Part shown: in pieces, positions 1 through 11,387 of the stretch
Numbering within the stretch: position 1 is the stretch's first letter
Layout of the letters: each line of letters starts with the position of its first letter
Source: Azadirachta indica
Taxonomy: Eukaryota > Streptophyta > Magnoliopsida > Sapindales > Meliaceae
Direction of reading: 5' to 3'
Length of the DNA stretch: 64,000 nt
Assembly (NCBI GenBank): GCA_022749755.1
Contig: CM040442.1
Coordinates: 15,598,457 to 15,662,456, forward strand
The notes under the pieces: model-generated
Told to the model about the DNA's origin: nothing
What the model saw: only the letters and a program-made list of their open reading frames with translations
Database searches by the model: none
Position numbers and translations under genes: made by a program

Positions 1-324
1 GCCGGAAAAAAATTGTTTTGTTTCTAGATGAAACGCACGTCTTGTGACGCACCGTCGCATGATGATCGTTACAATGTATTTCATTAAAAAAATAGAAGAG
101 TCTAAAATGTACCATTTGCGGGGATGAAATTGTTAAACGCAAAACGAGCGCAAAAAATTGGTTCCATTTTGAGACGCGACTCATGCCTTATGACTCACCA
201 TGGTGTTATAATCTTTACAATGTATTTCATTTAAAAATCGGAACAGTCAGAAAATGTACGATTTCGGGGACAAAATTGTCAAACCTTGAACGAGTGCAAA
301 AAAATGGTTTTCATTTCGAGAGGG
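1..324 (-). repeat. Centromere-type satellite, about 2 monomers
   Basis: Just over two copies of the window's ~146-bp satellite, in the opposite orientation to most other arrays. Here plus is defined as the strand reading AATTTCGTCCCCGAAAATC. The landmark TTACAATGTATTTCATT recurs near 70 and 214. The array is interrupted at 325 by CRM-A1 and resumes in the same orientation at 6879, so the element inserted into satellite. Short open frames here are by-products of the repeat. Confidence 0.93.
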
Positions 325-1132
325 TGATGCAAACGAAATTGCACAACCACGTAAACAAGAGGAGAACTTCAGACATAAGGTTAGATACACTCAATTGCAG
401 CATTTATATGATTTGCTAAGCGTGTCGAGTGGACCGATTACAAAAGTTAGAGCCAAGACATTGGAAAGTACCTTAAATGGACTAATTAAAAAGATGTGTA
501 ATTCAAATACAATTTAAGATACACGTCTTGAAGAATTAGGCTCAGTGAATATCATTCAAGCGATCGGAGTTTAAGAAGACTAATATAAAAGTGTTCGAAA
601 ATTATAGTTCATTTGCGTAATTTTTAAGAATCTTAAAATGATGTAATCACTTACATTGTACACATTCGACGCCATTGCTTACGTTATATATATATGACGC
701 CATTGCTTACGTTTTCATATTTGAAATTTGTAATTTTTTAAAGTCATAAATTTTGTATTTATTTTGTCAAATTATTAGGTAGGATTGTTAGCCTAACTTT
801 TGACATTTTCTCTTTGTATTTGCCTATAAAAAAACTTTCATTTCTTAGAATGAAACAAGCAATTTGAGTGTTAAATTATTTTTTAAAAATTTTTGTTCTT
901 AAACTCTTCAAGTTTAATTTCTTATGATGTTCAAAACAACCAAACTTATCATCTAGATTCTTAAGCGTTTTTTTAAGGATTTTTGGTATGACGTTTGAAT
1001 AAATCATAATCTTGGTTCTTATCTAGATAGGTATCGGATCAAGACTCTATAAACTTGTGTCTTGAGAAAATTTGGGGTTTTTTATTACATTCGGTGTTGG
1101 GTTTCGTCACGTTATTAGCGAGTTTCATATCT
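325..1132 (+). repeat. 5' LTR of CRM-A1
   Basis: Begins TGATGCAAACG directly after satellite sequence and ends just before the primer site. It is about 808 bp and aligns along its length with 6093-6878, 11388-12198, 40797-41512 and 48005-48817. A TATAAA at 825-830 inside the conserved GCCTATAAAAA block is the likely promoter core. The first ~250 bases correspond to the C-terminal coding tail of pol when the same sequence acts as a 3' LTR. The terminal CA has decayed to CT. Confidence 0.9.
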
Positions 1133-1134
1133 TT

Positions 1135-1146
1135 TAGTATCAGAGC
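1135..1146 (+). other. Primer binding site (Met-tRNA type, degenerate)
   Basis: TAGTATCAGAGC lies two bases after the 5' LTR. It is a one-mismatch version of TGGTATCAGAGC, the complement of the 3' end of plant initiator tRNA-Met. Confidence 0.8.
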
Positions 1147-1633
1147 TTTGGTTTCAAGGTAAGTTTAAGTTATCCTTTATATCTTTATTGTTCCTTTACT
1201 TCTTAATTTATAATTCTGAAAAAAATACAAAAAAAAAAATTATGGCCAAATTCATCCTTGATTGGTCCAAATTTGAATTTTGTGTTTTACTTCTTTCAAT
1301 ATATTTTAAGTTCATATTTTCATTTCTACTTCTTAAAAAAATAAGAAAAGAAAAAAGAGAATTGTTGTTATCTATTATATTCATAATTTCTGATAGCATT
1401 GGCCTAATATTTCTTATTCTTGATCAAATATTGTCATTGCTTGCATCAATTTTTTAATGATTGCTTATTGAATCTTATGATTTGTTTTGGTTGCTTCTCA
1501 TCTTAAAATTGCCATTGAAATTTTGATTAAGAGTGTGGGAGTGTAAGAACATTTGAGTGCTCAAACACAAGCGTGAGTGAAAACACGTGAGGGAGTGCTT
1601 GTGAGGTTTCTAATTTTGTTTCGCAGATTTTAA
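1147..1633 (+). other. Untranslated leader of CRM-A1
   Basis: An AT-rich stretch with long A tracts between primer site and gag, conserved in 12213-12739, 37387-37654 and 48832-49353. I see no coding sequence; short open frames on both strands are chance products of A/T runs. The last ~100 bases (GAGTGTGGGAGTG..., GTGAGTGAAAACACG...) are the best conserved part across copies and may hold a packaging or translation signal, which is only inference. Confidence 0.7.
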
Positions 1634-2790
1634 ATGTCTCACAATCAAGAAGAAAATTCAACCTCGGGGGTACCACAACCAACCACCCCGAACCTACAAT
1701 TGCAGGCGTTATTGGAGGAGATGAGACGGATGATAAAGGCTAAGTTAGAACCAATTCATGAGAGGATGGATAGGTTGGAAGAAGAGACATCAAGAGGGCA
1801 ACATCAAAGCTCTTCCATTAGACAATCACCTAAGCAAGTGCAACCAAGGGTACAATGGGGTAATGTTGAGGATGATGAGGAGTTAGATGAATCACCAATG
1901 AATCGGGGCAGGAATTTGCGTGGTTATGGGAATAGAGAAGTTAGGTTGGGTAGACCTAAGTTGGATGATGATTTAGGAAATGATAAGGTAAAAATTTCAC
2001 CATTTTAAGGTAGAAACGATCCTTAAGCTTATTTAGAGTGGGAGAGAAAAATAGAGATGGTTTTCGATTGTCACAACTACTTTGAGATAAAAAAAAAAAA
2101 AAATTTGCGGCCACTAAATCTACTGATTATGTTATTATTTAGTGGGATCAATTGTTGAAGGATAAGAGAAGAAATCAAGAACATCCTGTTGAAACGTGGG
2201 ACGAGATGAAGACAATAATGAGAAAACGTTTCATTTCAAGCTACTACCATTAGGAGTTGTTCAACAAATTGCAACGTCTAACTCAAAGATCTAAAAGCGT
2301 AGATCAGTACTACAAAGAGATGGAGGTTGCTATGATCGAGAAAATGTAGAGGAGGATAGAGAAGCTATCATGGCTAGATTCTTACATTATTTAAATGGTG
2401 AGATCGCAGATGTGGTGAAAATGCAACATTATGTAGAGTTGATAGATATGGTACACCAAGCCATCAAAGTTGAGCAACAATTGAAGCGAAGAAACATGGC
2501 TAGGAGAAGAGCAAGCACGACTGCTACAAACTCATGGAGATCGACTCTTAAACAGCAAGAATTTCCATTAATAAAGTCTAATTCCAAAGTTTCTAAGGAT
2601 GCTAAACAAGTTGTGCCGCAAAAATAAGGTAACATTGAATCCACCACTTCTAAAAATCGTGACATTAAGTATTTTAAATATTAAAGCAGGGGTCATATAA
2701 CTAGCCAATACCCAAATAAAAGGGTAATGGTGATCAATGCTTAAGGGGGATTGAGTCGGAAGGAGAAGAAGAAGACGAAACAGAAGACAT
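1634..2790 (+). pseudogene. gag of CRM-A1 (broken)
   Basis: Starts at ATG 1634 (MSHNQEENSTSG), a start shared with the copies at 12740, 37655 and 49354. The first block to 2008 holds a Q/E-rich coiled-coil-like N-terminus (LEEMRRMIKAKLEPIHERMD) and an acidic linker. Later blocks resemble the retrotransposon gag core: the WWD region near 2140-2150, the FISSYY motif near 2230, and a frame at 2370-2627. The expected zinc knuckle near 2665-2715 has lost its cysteines (IKYFKY instead of IKCFKC). There are many stops and at least two frameshifts. It would have encoded the nucleocapsid that packages the element RNA. It cannot be translated whole. Confidence 0.85.
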
Positions 2791-3400
2791 GCCATCTCTT
2801 GAAGATAACTACGAAGGGCAATATGTTGCGGAAGGAGAATTATTAGTGGCAAGACCAGCTCTTAGCGTACAGATTAAGGAAGAAAAAAAGGATCAGCGGG
2901 AGAACTTGTTTCATATTCGGTGTTTTGTTAACAACAAAGTTTGCAGCGTTATAATTAATGGAGGAAGTTGCACCAACATGGCCAACACCGAATTATTAGA
3001 GAAATTGTCGCTACCTATCATGAAACATCCACGACCGTACCGGCTTCAATGGCTAAAAAATTGTGGAGAAATCAAGATAATAAAACAAGTGTTGGTGGCA
3101 TTCTCTGTTGGCAAGTATGAGAATGAGGTCCTTTGTGACCTGATTCTATGCATGCATGTCACATCCTATTGGGTAAACCATGGCAGTACGATCGACGAGT
3201 CACACACGATGGTTTCACCAATAGATACTCTTTTATCATTGAAAGGTAACCTATATCACTAGTACCATTGACTCCAAAACAAGTTCTCGAAGACCAATTA
3301 AAGATGCAAAAAGCGAGTGAAAAAAAAAAAGAAAACGAGAAAAGCAAAAATGTAAAAGACAGTGAGATCAAGAGAGCTATACTTTCACAACAGCCCCTTA
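2789..3400 (+). pseudogene. Aspartic protease and linker of CRM-A1 (broken)
   Basis: The frame from 2789 gives an acidic spacer, then a retropepsin-like domain (RCFVNNKVCSVIINGGSCTN). Relatives in this window read IIDGGS at the active site. Here the catalytic aspartate codon GAT has become AAT (Asn), which should abolish activity. The LLGRPW motif at the end of the domain is lost to a frameshift near 3150. A Lys/Glu-rich linker (KKKENEKSKNVKDSE, 3268-3360) follows and leads to RT. Confidence 0.8.
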
Positions 3401-4830
3401 TAATACTTATGTACAATGAGACTTTTTTGTATACTAACGATTTTGCCGGATCCTTGCCAAGTAATGTTATGTTTCTTTTGCAGAAATTCGAGGATGTCTT
3501 TCCTGAAGAGGTGCCCCTTGGTTTACCTCCAATTCGAGGAATTGAACATTAAATTGATTTTATACCCGAAGCAACAATTCCGAACCGACCAACTTATAAA
3601 AGTAATCCCGATGAGACAAAGGAACTTCAACGACAAGTTAATGAGCTGATGGAGAAAGGGTATGTTAAAAAAAGCATGAGTTCTTGTGCGGTTTCGGTGC
3701 TACTAATACCTAAGAAAGATGGGATATAGAGGATGTGTGTTGATTGCCGAGCTGTCAACAATATTACAGTAAAGTATCGACATCCCATTCCTCGATTAGA
3801 TGACATGTTAGATGAATTGCATGGATCTTGTGTGTTTTCTAAAATTGATCTTAAGAGTGGATACCATCAAATTAGGATGAAAGAAAAGGATGAGTGGAAA
3901 ACTGCATTTAAAACAAAATATGATTTGTACGAATTGTTAGTTATGCCTTTTGGGTTAACTAATACATCTAATATTTTCATGAGACTTATGAATTATGTTT
4001 TGCGTGCTTTCATTGGTAAATTCGTAGTAGTCTATTTTGATAATATTTTGATTTATAACAAAAACTTAAACGATCACGTTAAACATTTAAAACTTGTTTT
4101 AGAGGTTTTAAAGAAATAAAGGCTATTTGTTAATTTTAAGAAATGTACATTTTGTACAGATAAGCTTGTGTTTCTTGGTTTTGTTATAAGTGCTAAAAGG
4201 ATTGAGGTCGATGAGGAGAAGGTGAAGGCAATTCAAGAATGGCCAATGCCTACTTCGACGAATCAAGTAAGAAGCTTTCATGGATTGATAAGTTTTTATC
4301 AGTACTTTTTTTCGAGATTTTAGTAGCATAGCTGCACCATTAACCGAAGTCATCAAGAAGAATGTTCTGTTCAAGTGGGGAAAAAAGCAAGAAAAGGTAT
4401 TCAAACTTATCAAAGAAAAATTGACTAATGCACCTTTACTTATTTTACCTAACTTTGCTAAAGCATTTGAAATAAAGTGTGATGCTTTAGGTACAGGAGT
4501 CAGAGACGTACTAATGCAAGAAGGAAGACTGATTGCGTACTTTAGTGAGAAACTAAATGGCGTGGCTTTAAACTATCCCACTTACGACAAATAATTGTAT
4601 GCATTGGTTCAAACTCTAGAAATTTGGCAGCATTACCTTTGGCCCAAAGAGTTTGTGATTCATATGAATCATGAATCCTTGAAACATTTAAAGGCGCAGC
4701 ACAAATTAAGCATACGTCATGCCAAATGGGTGGAGTTCATTGAGATATTTCCTTATGTGATCAAATATAAATAAGGCAAAAAAAACATAGTTGCTGATAC
4801 ACTATCATGCAGGTACGCTTTACTTTCAAC
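3400..4830 (+). pseudogene. Reverse transcriptase and RNase H of CRM-A1 (broken)
   Basis: The RT begins with [12 protein letters not shown] near 3510. The palm core at 3733-4119 shows [30 protein letters not shown] and MPFGLTN. The YFDD box reads YFDN, so one catalytic aspartate is lost, and there is a W-to-stop change just before the core (GGATATAGAGG, near 3721-3731). RNase H follows from about 4480 ([18 protein letters not shown], then a stop; [11 protein letters not shown]). The domain order RT-RNase H-integrase is that of Ty3/gypsy. Non-functional. Confidence 0.87.
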
Positions 4831-4839
4831 TTTTGATGC

Positions 4840-6234
4840 TAAATTGCTTGGATTTGAGAACATTAAGGAGTTGTATGTAACGGATTCTAATTTTTGTGAC
4901 TTGTTTAAGAATTGTACTAAGGGAGTATGTGGAAGTTCTATTTGCATGATGGTTTCCTATTTTGAGAAAATAAATTGTGTGTTCCATATTAATCCTTACG
5001 TGAGTTACTTGTTCGAGAAGCACACGGTGGTGGTTTGATGGGTCACGTTGGTGTACCTAAGACTTTACACATATTGCATGAACATTTCTTTTGGGCGCAC
5101 ATGAAACGTGACATAGAAAGGGTTTGTGCAAGATACATTGCTTATAAGCAAGCTAAGTCTAGGTAAAATCCATATAAATTGTATACACCACTTCCTATTC
5201 CTAGTGCACCTTGGGTCAATATTTTTATAGATTTTGTTTTGGGATTACTTAGGACAAAGAGGGGGAAAGACTCAGTTTTTATGGTTGTCGATAGGTTTTC
5301 TAAAATGGCACACTTTATTGCATCTCATAAAACTGATGATGCATCACATATAATTGATTTGTTTTTAAAGGAAGTTGTTAGGTTGCATGGAATGCCCAAA
5401 ACTATTGTTTCAGATCGAGACGCAAAGTTTTTAAGTTATTTTTGGAAGACATTGTGGGAAAAGTTGGGAACTAAATTATTATTTTCTACTACTTGTCACC
5501 CACAAACAGATAGTCAAACTGAAGTAGTAAATAGGACATTATCTACTTTGTTGCGTACTATCATACAAAAGAACCTGAAAACTTGGGAAGATTGCTTGCC
5601 ACATGTTGAATTAGCTTATAATCGTTGTGTTCATTCTGCCACTAAGTTTTCACCTTTTGATATTGTCTATGGTTTTAATCTACTAACTTCTTTGGATTTA
5701 ATTCCTTTACCTATGAATGACAAAGTTAATTTAGATGGCAAGAAGAAAGTTGATTTCATTAAGCAGATCCATGAGAAAGCAAGGCAACACATAGAACAAC
5801 GAACGAAATAATATGCCAAGCAAGCCAATAAGGGATGCAAGAAGGTTGTCTTTAAACCAGGTGATTTGGTTTGGTTACATATGAGGAAGGAGCGTTTTTC
5901 TGAGCAAAGACGTTCTAAACTTCTACCAAGGGAAGACGACCCTTTTCGAGTAGTGGAACGTATTAATGATAATGCTTACAAACTTGAACTATCAGGCGAG
6001 TATGAGGTTAGTACAACCTTTAATATTTCTGACTTATCTCTTTTTGATGTAGATAGCGATTTAAAGACAAATCCTTTTCAAGAGGGGCAGAATGATGCAA
6101 ACGAAGTTGCGCAACCACGTAAACAAGAGGAGAACTTCAGACATAAGGTTGGAGACACTCAATGCGCTTGCCGAGTGGACCGATTACAAGAACTAGAGCC
6201 AAACATTGTAAAGTGCCTTAAATTGACTAATTAA
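4840..6234 (+). pseudogene. Integrase of CRM-A1 with C-terminal tail running into the LTR (broken)
   Basis: An HHCC-like zinc region near 5040-5160 (HILHEHFFW; the C-x2-C has decayed to ARYIAYK) precedes the DDE core at 5179-5811 ([30 protein letters not shown]). A GPF/Y-like module follows ([19 protein letters not shown], 5935-5990). No chromodomain is visible. The frame continues past the polypurine tract at 6080-6092 and ends at 6234, about 140 bases inside the 3' LTR. That extension into the LTR is what I recall for CRM group A integrases (the CR motif). There is a stop at about 5810. Confidence 0.87.
6080..6092 (+). other. Polypurine tract of CRM-A1
   Basis: AAGAGGGGCAGAA directly abuts the TGATG start of the 3' LTR. 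It matches the intact AAGAGGGGGAGAA at 40784-40796 with one base change. It is the plus-strand primer of reverse transcription. Confidence 0.85.
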
Positions 6235-6878
6235 AAAGATGTGTGATTTAAATACAATTCAAGATACACGTCTTGAAGAATTAGGCTCAGTGAACATCAT
6301 ACAAGTGATCGGAGTCCAAGAAGACTAATCTGAAAATGTTCAAAAATTATAATTCATTTGTATAATTTTTAAGAATTTTAAAATGATGTAATCACTTACA
6401 TCATACACATTCGACGTCATTGCTTAGGTCATATATATATGACATCATTGCTTACGTTTTCATGCTTGAAATTTTTAGTTTTTAAAGGTTATAAATTTTG
6501 TATTTATTTTATCAAATTGTTAGGTAGGATTGTTAGTCTAACTTTTGACATTTTCCCTTTGTATTTGTCTATAAAAAGTCTTTCATTTCTTGAAATGAAA
6601 CAAGCAATTTGAGTGTTAAATTATTTCTTATAAGTTTTTGTTCTTGAACTCTTCAAGATTAATTTCTTATGGTGTTCAAAACTACCAAACTTATCATCTA
6701 GATTTTTAAGCATTTTCTTAAGAATTCTTGGTGTAGCGTTTGAATAAATCATAGTCTTGATTCTTATCTAGATAGGTATCGGGTCAAGGCTCCATAAACT
6801 TGCATTTTGGGGAAATCTTGGAGTTCTTTACTACATTCGGTGTTAGGTTTCGTCACGTTATTGGAGAGGTTTGTATTG
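6093..6878 (+). repeat. 3' LTR of CRM-A1
   Basis: About 786 bp. It starts TGATGCAAACG, has TATAAA at 6570-6575, and ends by alignment at TTGTATTG (relatives: TTCATATCA), where satellite resumes. Its first ~140 bases carry the end of pol. Confidence 0.88.
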
Positions 6879-7030
6879 GACGAGACATATGTCTTTTTAC
6901 TCACCGTGGTGTCATGATCATTACAATGCATTTCATTTTAAAAACGGAAGAGTCCACAATGAATGATTTTCGAAGAAGAAATTGTCAAACAAAAAACAGA
7001 AACAGAAAAATGGTTTAGTTTCGAGAAGAG
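6879..7030 (-). repeat. Satellite, one monomer, minus orientation
   Basis: Continues the orientation of 1-324 after CRM-A1. It ends near 7030, where the satellite flips to plus. Confidence 0.85.
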
Positions 7031-10000
7031 ACGTATGTTAACAGAAACTGAAAATCGTTCATTTCCCACTCTTCCGTTTTTTAATAGAAATGTGTTGTAA
7101 CAATCGTCATGCCATGGTTAGTAACAAGACATGTGTGCTGTCTCGAAACGAAACCATTTTTTTCGCCCATTTTGTGTTTGACAATTTCGTCCCCGAAAAT
7201 CGTACATTTCTAACTCTTCTGTTTTTCAAATGAAATACATTGTAATGATCATCACGCCACGATGAGTAACAAGACATGCATACCGTCTCAAAACAAAACC
7301 ATTTTTTGGTGCTTGTTTTGCATTTGACAATTTCATCCTCGAAAATTGCTTGTTTCCGACTCTTCCGTTTTTGAAATGAAATGCATTGTAATGATCATCA
7401 CACCACGGTGAGTAAAAGGATATGCTTCCTGTCTTGAAACAAAACCTTTTTTTGAACCCGTTTCGTGTTTGACAATTTTGTCCCCGAAAACGTACATTCC
7501 CGATTCTTCCGTTTTATAAATGAAATATATTGCAACGATCATCACACCATGTAAGTAACAAGCCGTGCATTTTGTCTCAAAACAAAACCATGTTTTTGCA
7601 CCTATTTTGCGTTTGACAATTTCGTCACTGAAAATCGTTCGTTTCCCACCCTTTTGTTTTTTAATAGAAATGCGTTGTAACAATTCTCAAGCCGTGGTTA
7701 GTAACAAGACATGCGTTTCATCTCGAAACCAAACCATTTTTTGCGCCTGTTTTGATTTTGACAATTTCATCCCTGAAAATCGTACATTTCCAATTATTCC
7801 GTTTTTTAAATGAAATACATTGTAATGATCATAACGCCACAGTGAGTGTCATGATATGCATCCCATCTAAAAAAGATACAATTTTTTTGTGCCAGTTTTG
7901 CGTTTGACAATTTCGTCCCCAAAAATCGTACATTTCTGACTCTTCTATTTTTTTAATGAAGTACATTGTAACGATTGTCATACCATGGTAAGTCACAAGA
8001 CATGTGTCCCGTCTCGAAAGGAAACCACTTTTTTGCACCAGTTTTGCGTTTGGAAATTTTGTCCCCGAAAATCGTTTATTTCCGACTCTTCTGTTTTTGA
8101 AATGAAATGCATTGTAACAATTGTCACACTACAGTAAGTAGCAAGACATGTGTGCTGTCTGGTAACGAAACCATCTTTTTTCGTCCGTTTTGTGTTTGAC
8201 AATTTCATCCACTAAAATTGTAGATTTTCAACTCTTCAATTTTTTAAATGAAATACAATATAACAATGGTCATGCCACAATGACTAACAAAACATGTGCC
8301 CCATCTCAAAACAAAACTATTTTTTTGCGTCCGTTTTACATTTGACAATTTCATCCTCGAAAATTGTTCTTTTCCGACTTTCCGTTTTTGAAGTGAAATA
8401 CATTGTAATGATCATCACACCACGGTGAGTAAAAAGACATGCTTCACATCTTGAAATGAAACCATTTTCTTGCGCCTATTTCGCGTTTGACAATTTCTTC
8501 CCCGAAAATCATAAATTTTTGACTCTTTCAATTTTGAAATGAAATACATCGTAACGATTCTCACACCACGGTGAGTAACAAGGCATGCATGCCATTTCAA
8601 AATGAAACCACTTTTTTCGCCCGTTTTGCATTTGATAATTTCATAACCGAAAATTGTACATTTTTTACTCTTCCATTTTTTAAATGAACTACATTATAAC
8701 GATCGTCATACCACGGTGAGTCACAACACATGTGTCTCATCCCCGAAAATCGTTCATTTCTGACTCTTTCGTTTTTCTAAACGAAATGTATTGTAACGAT
8801 TGTCATCCAACGATGAGTAATAAGACATGCATGCCGCCTCAAAATGAAACCATTTTTTTCGCCCATTTTACGTTTGACAATATCGTCCTTGAAAATCGTA
8901 CATTTCTGACTCTTCTATTTTTCAAATGAAATACATTATAACGATCATCATGCCGTGGTGAGTAACAAGATATGCATCCCGTCTCAAAAGGAAACCATTT
9001 TTTTGCGCCCGTTTTGCGATTGACAATTTTATCCTCGAAAATTGTTTGTTTCCGATTCTTCCATTTTTGAAATGAAATGTATTGTAACGATCATCACACA
9101 ATGGTGAGTAAAAGAACATGCTTCCTGTCTCGAAATGAAACCATTTTTTTGCACCCGTTTTGCGTTTGACAATTTCGTCCCCGAAAACGTGCATTTTCGA
9201 TTCTTCCATTTTATTAATGAAATACATTGTAACGATCATCACACCACGTAAGTAAGAAGACATGTGTTTTGTCTCGAAACGAAACCATGTTTTTGCGCCC
9301 GTTTTGCATTTGACAATTTCGTCACTGAAAATCGTTCGTTTCCCACTCTTTCATTTTTTAATAGAAATGCGTCGTAACAATCGTCATACCATGGTTAGTA
9401 ACAAGACATGCGTTTCGTCTTGAAACGAAACCATTTTTTTTGCGCCTGTTTGGCGTTTGACAATTTCGTCCCCAAAAATTGTACATTTCCGACTGTTCCG
9501 TTTTTTAAATGAAATACATTGTAACGATCATAACGTTACAGTGAGTGTCATGATATGTGTCCCGTCCCGAAACAATACCATTTTTTTGTGCCAGTTTTGC
9601 GTTTGACAATTTCATCCCCAAAAATCGTACATTTCTGACTCTTTCGTTTTTTAAATGAAGTACATTGTAACAATCGTCACGCCACGGTGAGTCACAAGAT
9701 ATGCGTCCCGTCTTGAAAGGAAAACCTTTTTTTTAGCCCGTTTTGCATTTGAAAATTTCTTCCCGAAAATTGTTCATTTTCAACTCTTCTATTTTTGAAA
9801 TAAAATGCATTATAGCGATCGTCATATCATGGTGAGTAAAAATATGTTCGTCCCGTCTCAAAACAAAACCATTTTTTTGCACCTATTTTGAGTTTGACAA
9901 TTTCGTTCCCGAAAATCGTTCATTTTTTTACTCTTTCGTTTTTTAAATGAAATGCATTGTAACAATCCTCACACCATGGTAAGAAAAAAGACATGCATCC

Positions 10001-10375
10001 CGTCTTGAAACGAAACCATTTTTTTTGTACCCGTTTTGCGTTTAGCAATTTCGTCCCCGAAAATCATAGATTTCCGACTCTTCCGTTTTTTAATTGAAAT
10101 GCATTATAACGATCGTCACGCCATGGTGAGAAACAAGACATGCATCCCGTCTCGAAATGAAATTATTTTTTTGCGCCTGTTTTGCGTTTGACAATTTCGT
10201 CCTTGAAAATCATACATTTCCGAATTCTCCGTTTCAAAATGAAATGCATTGTAGCAATAGTCACGGCATGGTTAGGAGCAAGACATACGTCCTATCTCAA
10301 ATCGAAACCATTTTTTTGCACCCGTTTTGTGTTTGACAATTTCATCTGGGAAAATTGTACATTTCCGACTCCTCC
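7031..10375 (+). repeat. Satellite array, about 23 monomers, with higher-order structure
   Basis: Head-to-tail monomers of 144-147 bp. The landmark TTTGACAATTTCGTCC recurs near 7178, 7325, 7469, 7614, 7759 and 7904. Almost all are type 1 (ACTCTTCCGTTTTTTAAATG). A higher-order period is visible: variant monomers such as the one with GAAAACGTACATT (near 7487) and the one with ATAGAAATGCG (near 7665) recur about 1.69 kb later (near 9180 and 9361). One monomer near 8735 is shortened by an internal deletion. The array pairs with 43590-46995 in the segmental duplication. Confidence 0.93.
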
Positions 10376-10502
10376 AAATTTTTTGTGAAAACCAATTGTC
10401 CAGGTCTTTCCTCATGGGGTTGTAAAATTATTAAATTTAAAGACTCAAACGATATTTAAAATAAATGGACATCGTGTGAAGCCTTATTTAGAAGGAGTCT
10501 AG
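10376..10502 (+). pseudogene. Athila/Tat-like integrase C-terminus (fragment)
   Basis: Frame [14 protein letters not shown] followed by [14 protein letters not shown] and a TAG stop at 10500-10502. The pattern V-PHG...KVNGxRLKPYLE is typical of the end of plant Athila/Tat integrases. In the duplicate at 46996 the TAG is CAG and the frame runs on to TAA at 47178-47180, so this stop is a mutation. The upstream part of the same domain is found on the other strand at 18829-19069. Confidence 0.75.
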
Positions 10503-11387
10503 AACAAGAAAGAGGTTGAATGCATTGAATTGTTCAACTCTCAACAAGAAAAGGCCACGTCTCACTGAGACGTTAAAGAAAGCGCTTCGTGGGAGGCAAC
10601 CCACTCATGTTTGGTAGTATCTTATCCTTTTCTTTTTTGTTTAACTTCTTTTCTATTTGTTTCATTTTTAATGCTTTCCTAACTTAAAATTATATCTTAA
10701 ACATTAAAGACAATGTTTAATATAGGTTTGGAGGTGGGATTTTAGTGTGTTTTAATATTTGTATTTGTTTTGAATTATATAGTCATAAAAACTAAAAATT
10801 AAAAAAAAATGTTTTAAAAAATTCAATTTTTTTTCTCTCTATTTTGAATCTTTGTGATGATTCTTTCATATGAGACTAATATGTAATTTGTACATGGTTA
10901 ATTAAAATTGATGAGATATTTAGGAAATCATGATGTTATTATTTTTTTTTTTAGTTTAACTAGGTTTCATTGTTTATTCTTTTACTACATATGCACTTTA
11001 TTCTATAATCAATTTGAATCTTGATTTGATGAAATCACATGATTAGAGGATGATATGCAAGATAGTGTAGACTCATAGAACCTTAATTGTGAGATTTTGA
11101 GCCCTATAGCTTTTATTCTGAGTGTTTATCACTACTCTATATTTTCTTATTATCTTTTCTTTCAAATGATCTCATTATACTTTGTTTTGGTTAATTAACT
11201 TAATTATTTATGCTTTGATTGTAATATTGATTGTATCATGCATGAGAAGTTATTTTAGGCCTTTTTTGAATCATTTGTGCCTTTCTTGCCTACCCAATGT
11301 ATATTCTTCCTTAGTAACTATTTTGAGTCTCAATATGTCCTTTTTTTCTTTCTTAAAACCAATAACAATCAAACTCAATAGCCAAGT
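10503..11387 (+). other. 3' non-coding remnant of the Athila-like element
   Basis: Just after the integrase end comes GCGCTTCGTGGGAGGCAACCCAC (near 10583-10606), a block I associate with the region following pol in Athila/Tat elements. A purine-rich TTTGGAGGTGGGA (near 10728-10740) could be an old polypurine tract. The remainder is AT-rich with no reading frame I recognise; a 99-codon frame at 11182-11481 runs into the LTR and has no family signature. It ends where the CRM-A2a LTR begins. Conserved at 47181-48004. Confidence 0.65.

Larger units (their letters stand above)
325..6878 (+). mobile_element. CRM-A1: Ty3/gypsy (CRM-like) LTR retrotransposon, complete in outline, decayed
   Basis: Full-length layout: 5' LTR (325-1132), degenerate Met-tRNA primer site, untranslated leader, gag, protease, RT, RNase H, integrase, polypurine tract and 3' LTR (6093-6878). 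Satellite of the same orientation lies on both sides. No convincing target-site duplication remains: the five bases outside each LTR do not match. Every coding domain is recognisable but carries stops and frameshifts, including loss of key acidic residues in protease and RT, so it cannot be autonomous. The two LTRs are visibly diverged (for example an ~18-base deletion in the 3' copy), which suggests an old insertion. Assignment to the CRM clade rests on the Met-tRNA primer site, on pol running into the LTR, and on its satellite location. Confidence 0.9.

Noticed and set aside
660..720. Short TATATATA-centred inverted repeats in CRM-A LTRs (GACGTCATTGCTTACG... on both sides of ATATATAT).
   Set aside because: They are direct repeats of an ~18-base phrase flanking a TA run, present in every CRM-A LTR. 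They could be an enhancer repeat, but nothing in the sequence shows a function.
325..6883. A target-site duplication around CRM-A1.
   Set aside because: The flanking bases GAGGG and GACGA do not match well enough; only the continuity of satellite orientation supports the insertion.
7031..10375. Regularly repeated units could suggest a CRISPR array.
   Set aside because: The units are contiguous ~146-bp monomers with no conserved short repeat separated by unique spacers, and the rest of the window is plant retrotransposon sequence.
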